Source: an uncultured Lachnospiraceae bacterium
GTDB taxonomy: Bacteria; Bacillota; Clostridia; Lachnospirales; Lachnospiraceae
Assembly: GCA_900314255.1 (NCBI GenBank)
Contig: OMUP01000137.1
Coordinates: forward strand, 1 to 64,000
DNA: 64,000 nucleotides
Direction: 5' to 3'
Made by a program: the position numbers and the translations under genes. Below the pieces are notes generated by a model. The model saw only the letters and a program-made list of their open reading frames with translations. It had not been told where the DNA came from and ran no database searches. Below are positions 35,976-44,494 of this stretch, one piece after another (position 1 is the stretch's first letter; every line of letters starts with the position of its first letter).

Positions 35976-36024
35976 AAAGCCGGCTGTCTGCCCTTTCTGA
36001 TTTACCGGAAAGGGGCATTAAACC

Positions 36025-36744
36025 ATGAATAAATCGGCGGAAAAAACAAAAACGACAGAGCGGCGCGGCGATATGCGGCCATATGAGAAGGTCGAAGCTG
36101 CCGGACCGGAAGTGCTGACAGACCAGGAACTTCTTGCGGTCATTCTGCGCACCGGGACCAATGGCATGGGTGTGGAAGAACTCGCCGGAAACGTTCTGGC
36201 GACATCAGGCGGTGCCGGTCTGATCGGCCTTCGGCGCATGAGTCTGAAAGACTTCAAGAATGTGCACGGGATCGGGAGAGTCAAGGCGATTCAGCTGACA
36301 TGTATGTGTGAAATCGCGCGGCGGATCCACAAACAGAGCGCCGGAAAGAGGCCGGATTTCTCCGTTCCGTCTGCCGTTGCGGACTATTACATGGAGGATA
36401 TGCGGCATCTTGAGACAGAGCGGCTCATCGTCGCCATGCTGGATAACCGCTGCCGGCTGATTTCCGATACAGTTCTTACGATCGGAACGGTCAACGCATC
36501 ACTCATTTCAGTGCGCGAAGTTCTGATGAGCGCTGTCCGCTGCGGCGCGGTCAGTTTTGTCGTTCTGCACAATCATCCCAGCGGAGATCCGGCGCCGAGT
36601 TCCCGTGACATATCGGTTACCAGGAGACTAAAAGAAGCTGGTGACGTCATCGGAATTCCGCTGACCGATCATATTATCATCGGTGACAACCGCTATTACA
36701 GCTTTGTCGAGAGCGGTTGTCTTTCAACTGCAAAGAAAGAGTGA
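36025..36744 (+). CDS. radC: RadC family JAB-domain protein
   Basis: A 239-aa member of the UPF0758/RadC family. An N-terminal helix-hairpin-helix region (about 20-90) precedes a JAMM/MPN+ metalloprotease-like domain with HNHPSGDPAPSSRD, where both His and the Asp for zinc are kept. The role in DNA repair is disputed. It is the first gene of the cell-shape operon, as in many Firmicutes (radC-mreB-mreC-mreD). Confidence 0.93.
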   Translation: MNKSAEKTKTTERRGDMRPYEKVEAAGPEVLTDQELLAVILRTGTNGMGVEELAGNVLATSGGAGLIGLRRMSLKDFKNVHGIGRVKAIQLTCMCEIARRIHKQSAGKRPDFSVPSAVADYYMEDMRHLETERLIVAMLDNRCRLISDTVLTIGTVNASLISVREVLMSAVRCGAVSFVVLHNHPSGDPAPSSRDISVTRRLKEAGDVIGIPLTDHIIIGDNRYYSFVESGCLSTAKKE

Positions 36745-36751
36745 ATTTGTT

Positions 36752-37765
36752 TTGGCATCTCGAATTTACGGCCTTGATATAGGGACAGATTATTTCCGGA
36801 TGTGTTCGATGAACCGGATACTGGATGAACGCTGCTGCATTGCGCTGGAGAATAAGAGCGATGTGCGCGCAGCCGGAGACGAAGCATATGATATGGCGGA
36901 AAAGGCTCCGGCCAGTATCCGGGTCTCCTTTCCGGTGAAGGAAGGCGTCATCGCGGGGCTTGCCGATATGCAGCTTCTGACGGCGCAGATGTACCGGAAG
37001 TTAAATGACGGAAAGCGCGTGAACGGGGCGGATTTCTGCATTGCAGTCCCGACGGACATCAGCGGCGTGCAGCGCCGTGCTTTTACCGATGTGATATACC
37101 GTGCAGGGCTCAGAGAACACAGCGTCAGCATTGTCGACATGCCCATTGCCTGCGCCGTCGGTGCCGGCATTCATATTTTCTCGGGAACACCCTCGATGAT
37201 CGTCAACATCGGCGGATCGCGGACCGGCATTGCTGTCATTGCAGAAGGCGGTATCGCGGCGTATTCGGCCGTGCCGGTCGGAGGCGATCTGTTCGACGAG
37301 AAAATCATACAGACTGTGCGCCGTGGCTATAATCTGCTGATCGGCCACAAGACTGCAGAAAACCTCAAGAAGCAGATCGGAAGTGCTCTGCCGGGAAGTC
37401 CGCAGGTCAGTGTCTCTGCATTCGGGCGCAATGTTCTTTCCGGGCTGCCATCCCGCAGCACGATCACGGCTGATGTCATATGTGAGGCTTACGCGTCGGA
37501 TCTGAAGCAGATCGGCGCAGCGATCCTGTCAACTCTGGAGAAAACGCCTTCTGTCACAGCCGGTCAGATCCGGGAGAACGGATTTTATCTGACAGGCGGA
37601 ACGGCCCTGATGCGCAATATCCGGCCGTTTCTCACCAAAGAGACGGGAATTCCCTGTGCGGTTGCACCCAGCCCGTCAGAGGCTGCCATACGCGGCATCA
37701 TTGCCATCGCATCAGACCGGCAGCTGGCCGGAATTGCCCGCAGACCGGAAAATGAACTGTTCTGA
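36752..37765 (+). CDS. MreB-like actin-family protein
   Basis: An actin-fold protein of 337 aa at the mreB position, directly before mreC. The TTG at 36752 is chosen because the protein then starts ASRIYGLDIGTDYFRM, where phosphate-1 loop GLDIGT aligns with DLGTANT of MreB. Phosphate-2 (VNIGGSRTGIAVI) and the adenosine motif (GFYLTGGTALMRNI) follow. It is clearly more divergent than usual MreB proteins: the phosphate-1 loop lacks the Thr-Ala-Asn. It likely forms the elongasome cytoskeleton with MreC, MreD, PBP2 and RodA. The start is uncertain because no strong ribosome site is present. Confidence 0.82.
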   Translation: MASRIYGLDIGTDYFRMCSMNRILDERCCIALENKSDVRAAGDEAYDMAEKAPASIRVSFPVKEGVIAGLADMQLLTAQMYRKLNDGKRVNGADFCIAVPTDISGVQRRAFTDVIYRAGLREHSVSIVDMPIACAVGAGIHIFSGTPSMIVNIGGSRTGIAVIAEGGIAAYSAVPVGGDLFDEKIIQTVRRGYNLLIGHKTAENLKKQIGSALPGSPQVSVSAFGRNVLSGLPSRSTITADVICEAYASDLKQIGAAILSTLEKTPSVTAGQIRENGFYLTGGTALMRNIRPFLTKETGIPCAVAPSPSEAAIRGIIAIASDRQLAGIARRPENELF

Positions 37766-37792
37766 CGCGGCATTCGGATATTGAGGATAAAT

Positions 37793-38653
37793 ATGAAACA
37801 GCGACTGAAAGCATTCTTTACACCGGTCCGGATTTTTGCACTCACATTGTTTGCATGCATCATCCTGGCTCTGATTTCATTTTTCAGCAGCACGGTTTCG
37901 ACGGTTCTGCGGACCGGACTTGACACGATCATTGTTCCGATGCAGAAAGGCATCAACAGTCTCGGCGGCGTCATCTACGATCATTCCGTGAATATGGCGA
38001 CACGGGCGGAACTGGAAGCTCAGGTTGAAGATCTCACCAGCCAGATCGAAGATCTTCAGGCCGAGAATCAGCTGCTGCAGCAGGACGCTTATGAACTGTC
38101 ACGGCTGCGCAGTCTGTATGCACTGGACGAGCAATATGCGTCCTGGCCGAAGACGGCAGCGAGAGTTATCGGCAGCGGATCGGACAACTGGGATATGGAA
38201 TTTACAATCGACAAGGGATCTGACGATGGAATGCGGGTCGACATGAACGTCATTTCCGGAAACGGCCTTGTCGGCATTATCACCGAAGTATATCCGAACC
38301 GGTCTGTCGTGCGCTCCATCATCGAGGATAATTCCTATGTATCGGGGATGCTTTCCAGCAGCGGTGAAATCTGTTCTGTGCAGGGCGATATAACGCTGAT
38401 GGAGAGCGGAAAAATCCGCGTCACGGACTTCAGTGCGGATACGGACGTCAAGGCAGGAGATGAGATTGTCACATCCAACATTTCCGACAAATACCTGCAG
38501 GGGATTCTGATCGGCACGGTGAGTGAAATATCGGTTGATGACAGTCAGATCACGAAATCCGGCACCATCACACCTGCCGCCGACTTTGAAAATCTTCAGG
38601 AAGTTCTGGTCATCACGACGACCAAGGCCGATCTGACAGGGGATAACTCATGA
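37793..38653 (+). CDS. mreC: Rod shape-determining protein MreC
   Basis: Bitopic membrane protein that links MreB to PBP2 in side-wall synthesis. The 286-aa protein starts at ATG 37793, with GAGG 6 bases upstream; TTG 37781 is in frame but less likely. A transmembrane helix (about 12-33), a coiled coil (about 65-100) and a beta-barrel domain with the conserved VISGNGLVGIITEVYPNRS follow. It overlaps mreD by 4 bases. Confidence 0.95.
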   Translation: MKQRLKAFFTPVRIFALTLFACIILALISFFSSTVSTVLRTGLDTIIVPMQKGINSLGGVIYDHSVNMATRAELEAQVEDLTSQIEDLQAENQLLQQDAYELSRLRSLYALDEQYASWPKTAARVIGSGSDNWDMEFTIDKGSDDGMRVDMNVISGNGLVGIITEVYPNRSVVRSIIEDNSYVSGMLSSSGEICSVQGDITLMESGKIRVTDFSADTDVKAGDEIVTSNISDKYLQGILIGTVSEISVDDSQITKSGTITPAADFENLQEVLVITTTKADLTGDNS

Positions 38654-39180
38654 AATACAGACTGTACCAGATTGCGCTGATATTTGTGTTTTTCCTTGCG
38701 GAAACCGTTCTGGTGCCGCTCATCCGGGTGAGCGGAAACGGACCGGAGCTGCTTTTGCTGCTTCCGGTGTTCTTTGGATTTTTCGGCGGGCCGGTGGACG
38801 GCATTTTCGCGGGACTTCTGGCCGGGATCCTGGCAGATGTGTATGGCGGTACACTGCTGGGAACCAGCGCTTTTCTGTTTGTATGCTTCGGCTTCCTGAG
38901 CGGAAAGCTTCTGGAGAATGTCGAGCAGGAAGAATTTTTCTTTCCGATGATGCTGACTTTTGTGTCAGCGTTTCTGTATGAATGCGCAATGTGGTTCATC
39001 CTCTTTGTGCTGCACAATCGAATCGATGCGGAATTTTTCTTTACCCGCAAGATTCTGCCAATCAGCCTGTACACACTTGTGGCAGGCATTGCCCTGTATT
39101 TTCCGGTCCGCGCATTTGACCGGAAGATGAGGGAGGCGTACGGAACAGGAGAAAAGAGAAATGCAAAGAATCTTTCATGA
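38650..39180 (+). CDS. mreD: Rod shape-determining protein MreD
   Basis: A 176-aa integral membrane protein with about five hydrophobic segments. It starts inside the mreC stop and ends 20 bases inside the PBP2 gene. Sequence conservation in this family is low; the call rests on topology, a GPVDGIFAGLLAGILADV-type segment and position between mreC and PBP2. Confidence 0.9.
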   Translation: MKYRLYQIALIFVFFLAETVLVPLIRVSGNGPELLLLLPVFFGFFGGPVDGIFAGLLAGILADVYGGTLLGTSAFLFVCFGFLSGKLLENVEQEEFFFPMMLTFVSAFLYECAMWFILFVLHNRIDAEFFFTRKILPISLYTLVAGIALYFPVRAFDRKMREAYGTGEKRNAKNLS

Positions 39181-42031
39181 AATTGCTGTCACAATCCGCA
39201 ATATTTTCCGTCAGCGCCTTTTTCCGGTGCTTCTGGTCCTGGTCATCCTTTTCGGCGTGCTCTCAAAGCGCGTCTTTGCCCTGCAGATACTGAGCACGGA
39301 CCAGTATACCAGCGGCCTTTCCAGCTCCATTGAAAAGACAATGTCGACCCAGGCTACCCGCGGCCGTATTTTTGACCGCAACGGTGTTCTGCTGGCCTAC
39401 GACGATCTTTCTTATGCCGTCGTCATCTCGGATTCCGGATACTACTCGACGACGGAGGAGAAGAATGCAAAAATCAACAGCGGTATCGACAAAGCACTTT
39501 CCATCATCGAAAAAAACGGAGATTCATACCGCCAGGATTTTGATATGACCTACAACGAAGATACCGGCGAGTTCGAGTTTCTCGATTCCGGACGCACCCA
39601 GCTGGCGTTCCTGCGCGACGTATACGGCCTGTCTTCGATCAGTGAACTCACGACCGGGCAGCAGAACGCGACGCCGGAAGACGTCATCACATATCTCTGT
39701 GACAAATTCGGAGTAGACCGCAGCGCACAGCCGCCGGAATACATGCTCGAGCTTTTCTATCTTCGGATCCAGATGAATGCAAATTCGTACAGCCGCTACA
39801 CGACATTTACCATCGCGACAGATATCAGCGACGAGACGATGGCAGCGATCCGCGAGAATGCGGACGATCTTGCCGGCATTGTGATTGATACCCGGACAGT
39901 GCGCCGCTACAACGATGCTCAGTACTTCTCGTCGATCATCGGCTATACTGGGACGATTTCCTCATCACAGCTCGAAGAACTGAACGCGGCCGGCGGATCG
40001 TACGACAGCAGCGAAACGGTCGGAAAGACCGGGATCGAGGCAGCGATGGAGACGGAGCTGGCCGGCACGAAGGGGACAAGAGACGTCTATGTGGACCGGT
40101 ACGGCCGGATCACGGAGATTCAGAGCGAAAACGATTCCACAGCGGGCCATGATGTCTATCTGACCATCGATGCCAATTATCAGAAGGCGCTCTACGATTT
40201 CCTCGAAGAAGAACTTGTCCGTCTGATCAAGTCAAAACTCATCACATCCGGTGAGCAGCAGATCTATTCGGAGGACACAGGCATTCTTTCCGATTACATG
40301 ATCCGCATGAGCGATGTGGGATATGCCTGCATCGACAACGGTCTGGTGTCCCTGTCCGGCATTGAGTCTGAGCAGACGCAGACGGAAGCGGCCGTGCATC
40401 AGACATATCAGGCACGCCGCCAGACGGTCAATGACTGGATCCAGGAACAACTGAGCGGAAGCGGAACGCCGTACAGCGATCTTTCAGACGAGTACCGGAA
40501 TTACATCTGGCATATCTTTGAGATGCTCGAGGCAAATGGCATCATCAGCACCGATAAAATTGACACAACAGATGAGATTTACACGACCTTCACGGACGGC
40601 GGTGTCATCACATTCCGGGATTTTCTGGAGCACGCCGTCGCACAGAACTGGGTTTCCATGGATTCTCTGACGGACAGTTCCTATCTGAGTCTGGAAGATG
40701 CATTCTCTCTTCTGACGGATTACATTACGAATGAGCTGTCTTCAGACCGGAATTTCACGGAAATGGTGTACAAGTATCTCTTTGAAGACGGATCACTCAC
40801 AGCCAGACAGATGTTCATGCTTCTGTACGAACAAGGATATCTGCAGGACACAGACGGGTACTACTCCCAGCTGGCCAATGGCACCATTGCCCCGATTGAT
40901 TATTTTGAGACGGCGCTTGACAAGCGGATTATCACACCAGGTGAGATCGGCCTGATCGTGTGTTCAGGCTCAGCGACAGTCGTTGACCCGAACAGCGGAC
41001 AAGTGCTGGCCATGGTGTCCTATCCGGGATATGACAATAACCGCATGAGCGGTACGATCGACAGCAGTTACTACACGCAGATCAACCTGAACAATTCAAG
41101 ACCGATGTACAACTGGGCGACACAGTCCCAGACAGCACCCGGCTCATGCTTTAAGATCGTCACGGCAGTCAGTGCGCTGCTCAACGGAATTGTGACGCCG
41201 GACACGGAAATCTACTGCTCCGGTCTGTTCACCGAGGTTACGCCGAACCCGCACTGCTGGATTTATCCGGGCGAGCACGGCGCTGAGACTCTGTACGAGG
41301 CAATCCGCGATTCGTGCAACGTCTACTTCAACACACTTGGCTATGAGCTCGCAAAGAGTCAGGACGGCACATATAACTCAACGTATGCGACCAATATCCT
41401 GAAGTCTTATGCAGAAGCGCTTGGTCTGGCTTCAGAAACCGGCATTGAGATCGCGGAATCTGAGCCTCAGCCATCTACTACCAACGCCATTGCGTCCGCA
41501 ATCGGACAGGGCACTGCCCGGTTCAGCTGTCTGAATCTTGCCCGCTACGCGGCGACGATCGCGAACCGAGGAACAAATTACAAGTCTTCTCTTATCTACA
41601 AGATCACAGAATACGGAGGCGATACGATCAGTGCGTTCACTCCGGAGGTGACCTCGACATTTACCATGGATCCGTCTTACTGGGATGAGATTTTCAAGGG
41701 CATGCGGCTGGTGAGCAGTATGTATCAGCCTCTGACAAATCTGTACGACCAGATTGCTATCGCCGGCAAAACGGGTACGGCACAGGATGACCTGACGAAG
41801 CCGTCGCATGCGAACTACATTTCATTCGCACCTTACACGGATCCTGAGATCGCGCTGGCCGTAAATATTCCGTATGGTTACGGTTCTATCAATGCGACGG
41901 CTGTAGCGGCGGATTTCTACCGGTATTATTACAGTCTGAACACGGAAGACGAGATACTCTCGAATCCGGCACTGAATGAATCAGCTGCCGAACAACAGCT
42001 CGTAACAAGCACAACGATGCTGTCTGAGTGA
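39161..42031 (+). CDS. mrdA: Penicillin-binding protein 2 (elongasome transpeptidase), enlarged
   Basis: Peptidoglycan transpeptidase of side-wall growth, the partner of RodA. The 956-aa protein has one transmembrane helix (about 18-37), the PBP dimerisation region with TRGRIFDRNGVLLA (about 66-79), and a transpeptidase domain with SCFK (662-665), SCN (718-720) and KTGT (870-873). About 250 residues (roughly 350-600), rich in Ser, Thr, Asp and Tyr, are inserted between DANYQKALYDFLEE and SATVVDPNSGQVLAM, where ordinary class B PBPs have a short link. Enlarged PBP2 proteins of this kind occur in Lachnospiraceae. The gene overlaps mreD by 20 bases. Confidence 0.93.
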   Translation: MQRIFHEIAVTIRNIFRQRLFPVLLVLVILFGVLSKRVFALQILSTDQYTSGLSSSIEKTMSTQATRGRIFDRNGVLLAYDDLSYAVVISDSGYYSTTEEKNAKINSGIDKALSIIEKNGDSYRQDFDMTYNEDTGEFEFLDSGRTQLAFLRDVYGLSSISELTTGQQNATPEDVITYLCDKFGVDRSAQPPEYMLELFYLRIQMNANSYSRYTTFTIATDISDETMAAIRENADDLAGIVIDTRTVRRYNDAQYFSSIIGYTGTISSSQLEELNAAGGSYDSSETVGKTGIEAAMETELAGTKGTRDVYVDRYGRITEIQSENDSTAGHDVYLTIDANYQKALYDFLEEELVRLIKSKLITSGEQQIYSEDTGILSDYMIRMSDVGYACIDNGLVSLSGIESEQTQTEAAVHQTYQARRQTVNDWIQEQLSGSGTPYSDLSDEYRNYIWHIFEMLEANGIISTDKIDTTDEIYTTFTDGGVITFRDFLEHAVAQNWVSMDSLTDSSYLSLEDAFSLLTDYITNELSSDRNFTEMVYKYLFEDGSLTARQMFMLLYEQGYLQDTDGYYSQLANGTIAPIDYFETALDKRIITPGEIGLIVCSGSATVVDPNSGQVLAMVSYPGYDNNRMSGTIDSSYYTQINLNNSRPMYNWATQSQTAPGSCFKIVTAVSALLNGIVTPDTEIYCSGLFTEVTPNPHCWIYPGEHGAETLYEAIRDSCNVYFNTLGYELAKSQDGTYNSTYATNILKSYAEALGLASETGIEIAESEPQPSTTNAIASAIGQGTARFSCLNLARYAATIANRGTNYKSSLIYKITEYGGDTISAFTPEVTSTFTMDPSYWDEIFKGMRLVSSMYQPLTNLYDQIAIAGKTGTAQDDLTKPSHANYISFAPYTDPEIALAVNIPYGYGSINATAVAADFYRYYYSLNTEDEILSNPALNESAAEQQLVTSTTMLSE

Positions 42032-42056
42032 CAGGCGGGAAAGGAGGAGACCGGAC

Positions 42057-42884
42057 ATGACACAAAGAATTGCGATTCTTTCAGGTAAAGGAGGCACTGG
42101 CAAGTCGCTTCTCACCTGCGGAATCGGGGAAGCGCTGGCCCGAGAAGGGAAAACGGTGCTTCTGGTCGACGGAAGTCAGGGTCTGCGCAGCCTGGAACTG
42201 TTTCTTGGAATGACGGAGGGAATTCTGTATTCATGTCCGGATCTGGCAGCGGGCAGCTGCTCTCCGGAGGACGTACTGATTGAAGACGATGTCCACCCGG
42301 GGCTCTGGCTTCTTCCGGCGGCGCAGAATCTGGCTTCGGACCAGGATCTTGCAGAAAATTACGAGAAAGCACTGCAGATGATACAGGAAGGCGGTACGGA
42401 TATTCCGGAATTTGATTTTATCCTGACTGACTGCGGCGGCAGTCTTGAATCGCAGCTTGCGCTGGCCTCACTTTCCGAGCGGCCGGTGCTGGCTGTCACG
42501 CCGGATCCGGCCGGCCTCAGGGCGGCGGACAAACTTCGGAAGCTGACCAGCAAGGAGCCGGAGATGATTCTGAACCGCTTTGACAGCCGAGATCTGGCAC
42601 AGCAGATCCTTCCGCCGCTGTCGGAGATACAGGAGATGCTGCCGCTTAAAATTCTGGGCGTATTCGAGGAAAATGACGGACTGCGCCGGGCTGTACTTAC
42701 GGGCTCGGACATTCTGCAGGAGATGCCGGAATTTACAAATACAGCGCGCCGCATACTGGGACAGGATGCTGCACTGCCGCTTCTGCCAGGGAATTCCGGC
42801 AGGACGGCTGACGCGATTCCTCCGGAGGTTTCTGGCAGACGCAGAACATTCTGGAACCGGCTGTTTCGCAAAGGACAGAAATAA
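42057..42884 (+). CDS. MinD-like ATPase
   Basis: A 275-aa deviant Walker-A ATPase of the MinD/ParA family. KGGTGKS (11-17) contains the signature Lys. The Walker B region reads LTDCGGSLE in place of the usual DxPAG. The last residues, FWNRLFRKGQK, form a basic amphipathic helix like the MinD membrane-targeting sequence. It sits between PBP2 and rodA, where many Clostridia have minC-minD-minE, but neither minC nor minE is present. It is short compared with typical MinD and divergent in switch regions, so it may serve cell-wall or division placement without the classical Min partners. Confidence 0.82.
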   Translation: MTQRIAILSGKGGTGKSLLTCGIGEALAREGKTVLLVDGSQGLRSLELFLGMTEGILYSCPDLAAGSCSPEDVLIEDDVHPGLWLLPAAQNLASDQDLAENYEKALQMIQEGGTDIPEFDFILTDCGGSLESQLALASLSERPVLAVTPDPAGLRAADKLRKLTSKEPEMILNRFDSRDLAQQILPPLSEIQEMLPLKILGVFEENDGLRRAVLTGSDILQEMPEFTNTARRILGQDAALPLLPGNSGRTADAIPPEVSGRRRTFWNRLFRKGQK

Positions 42885-44075
42885 ATGTTTAAAAAATATG
42901 AACTTCGCTATTACAATTTCCGCCTGCTGCTGCTGGTTCTCGCTACATCCGTGTACGGTGTGATTCTCATCAACTCGGCAGACGGCAGCTATACCCTGCG
43001 GCAGATTCTGGGTATTATCATCGGAAGCGCGGTCCTGATTCTTGCGTCTTTCTTTGACTATCACCGGCTGCTGAAGCTGTACTGGATTCTGTATCTGGTG
43101 CTGACGGCCCTGCTGGTTCTGACGCTTCTGTTCGGACGTGTTTCTCACGGCGCAAAGCGATGGCTTGTATTCGGACCGTTTTCACTGCAGGCTTCGGAGA
43201 TCGGGAAAGTTATTCTGATTCTTTTTACGGTCAGGATGCTGTCCATTTACCGTGAAAAAATCAACAGCTGGAGTTTTCTGTTTCTTCTCTGGCTGATTCT
43301 TCTCGTTCCGCTGGCCCTGACGCTGCGGGAGCCTGACCTTTCGCAGACGATCCTCACTGCCATGGTTCTGTTTACGGTGATTTTCACATCAGGAGTCAGT
43401 TACAAAAAGATGGGACTGTTTTTCCTGATTGTGATTCCGCTCGCAGCGGGGCTGCTGTTTTATATTCAGAGGCCGGACCAGAAACTGCTGGCTGATTACC
43501 AGAGAACCCGTATCATGGCCTATATTGACCCGGAAAATTATGACGACAATGTCTATCAGCAGAAATATTCCGAGACAGCCATTGCAACGGGCGGGTTGAC
43601 CGGGAAAGGATTGAATAATGAGGATCCTTCCTCACTTCTCAATGCCGGCTATATTCCGGAGGCACATACGGATTTCATCTTTGCAGCAGCAGGAGAGGAG
43701 CTTGGATTTGTCGGCAGCATGTCGATCATTCTTCTGCTGGCAGCCATCACGGCTGAATGTCTGTATGTCGGCTACAGGGCCCGGGACATGTCCGGAAGGC
43801 TGATCTGCACAGGAGTTGCCTGCTATATAGGGTATCAGTCCTTCATCAATATCGGTGTCGTCACCGGGATTCTGCCGAATACGGGCCTTACGCTGCCTTT
43901 CTTCAGCTACGGAATGAGTTCCATTGTAACGTTGTTTCTGGCAGTCGGGATCGTTCTCAACGTCAGTCTTCAGAGAAATATGGAGAAAGATGATGAGATA
44001 AATATTGAACATTTCCGGGGCTTCTCTTATTATCATCGGAGAGAGGACACAAACAGGCGAGGAGGTTTAGCATGA
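42885..44075 (+). CDS. rodA: RodA, SEDS peptidoglycan glycosyltransferase
   Basis: Polymerises lipid II glycan strands during elongation, with PBP2. The 396-aa protein has about ten transmembrane segments and the SEDS signatures FGRVSHGAKRWLVFGPF and NTGLTLPFFSYGMSS. The conserved Asp region REPDLSQTILT is present. It begins directly after the MinD-like stop and overlaps mgsA by 4 bases. RodA rather than FtsW is favoured by the elongasome context. Confidence 0.93.
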   Translation: MFKKYELRYYNFRLLLLVLATSVYGVILINSADGSYTLRQILGIIIGSAVLILASFFDYHRLLKLYWILYLVLTALLVLTLLFGRVSHGAKRWLVFGPFSLQASEIGKVILILFTVRMLSIYREKINSWSFLFLLWLILLVPLALTLREPDLSQTILTAMVLFTVIFTSGVSYKKMGLFFLIVIPLAAGLLFYIQRPDQKLLADYQRTRIMAYIDPENYDDNVYQQKYSETAIATGGLTGKGLNNEDPSSLLNAGYIPEAHTDFIFAAAGEELGFVGSMSIILLLAAITAECLYVGYRARDMSGRLICTGVACYIGYQSFINIGVVTGILPNTGLTLPFFSYGMSSIVTLFLAVGIVLNVSLQRNMEKDDEINIEHFRGFSYYHRREDTNRRGGLA

Positions 44076-44467
44076 AAATTGCACTGATCGCACATGATTC
44101 AAAAAAAGAACTCATGCAGAATTTCTGCATTGCATATCGGGATATTCTTGCAAAAAATGAACTTTTTGCGACCGGCACGACCGGACGGCTCATTGAAAAT
44201 GCCACAGGACTGCGGGTCTACAAATATCTGGCCGGATATCTGGGCGGGACAGAACAGATCTGCGCGCAGATCGAGGACAATACCTTTGACCTCGTGATTT
44301 TTCTGCGGGAAGCAAACAATCCGCACATCAACGATGTCGATCCCGGACACATCTGCAAGCTCTGCGATATCTACAATATTCCGCTTGCGACAAATGCGGC
44401 AACGGCCGAACTTCTGATCAAGGCCATGGACAGAGGCGATCTGGACTGGCGCGAGATGTATCAGTGA
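44072..44467 (+). CDS. mgsA: Methylglyoxal synthase homologue with altered active site
   Basis: A 131-aa protein of the MgsA family, which converts dihydroxyacetone phosphate to methylglyoxal. IALIAHDSKK and the phosphate-binding ATGTTGRLIENATGL match well. The catalytic segment GGDQQ of E. coli and Bacillus reads GGTEQ here, so Thr60 replaces the essential Asp. The second Asp in RDP is Glu80 in LREANNP, and the usual PHEPDV reads PHINDVDP. The protein ends IPLATNAATAELLI as expected. Activity is doubtful, although Glu61 or Glu80 could substitute. It overlaps rodA by 4 bases. Confidence 0.85.
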   Translation: MKIALIAHDSKKELMQNFCIAYRDILAKNELFATGTTGRLIENATGLRVYKYLAGYLGGTEQICAQIEDNTFDLVIFLREANNPHINDVDPGHICKLCDIYNIPLATNAATAELLIKAMDRGDLDWREMYQ

Positions 44468-44494
44468 CGGGGCAGACAGGAGATATAAGCAGCG

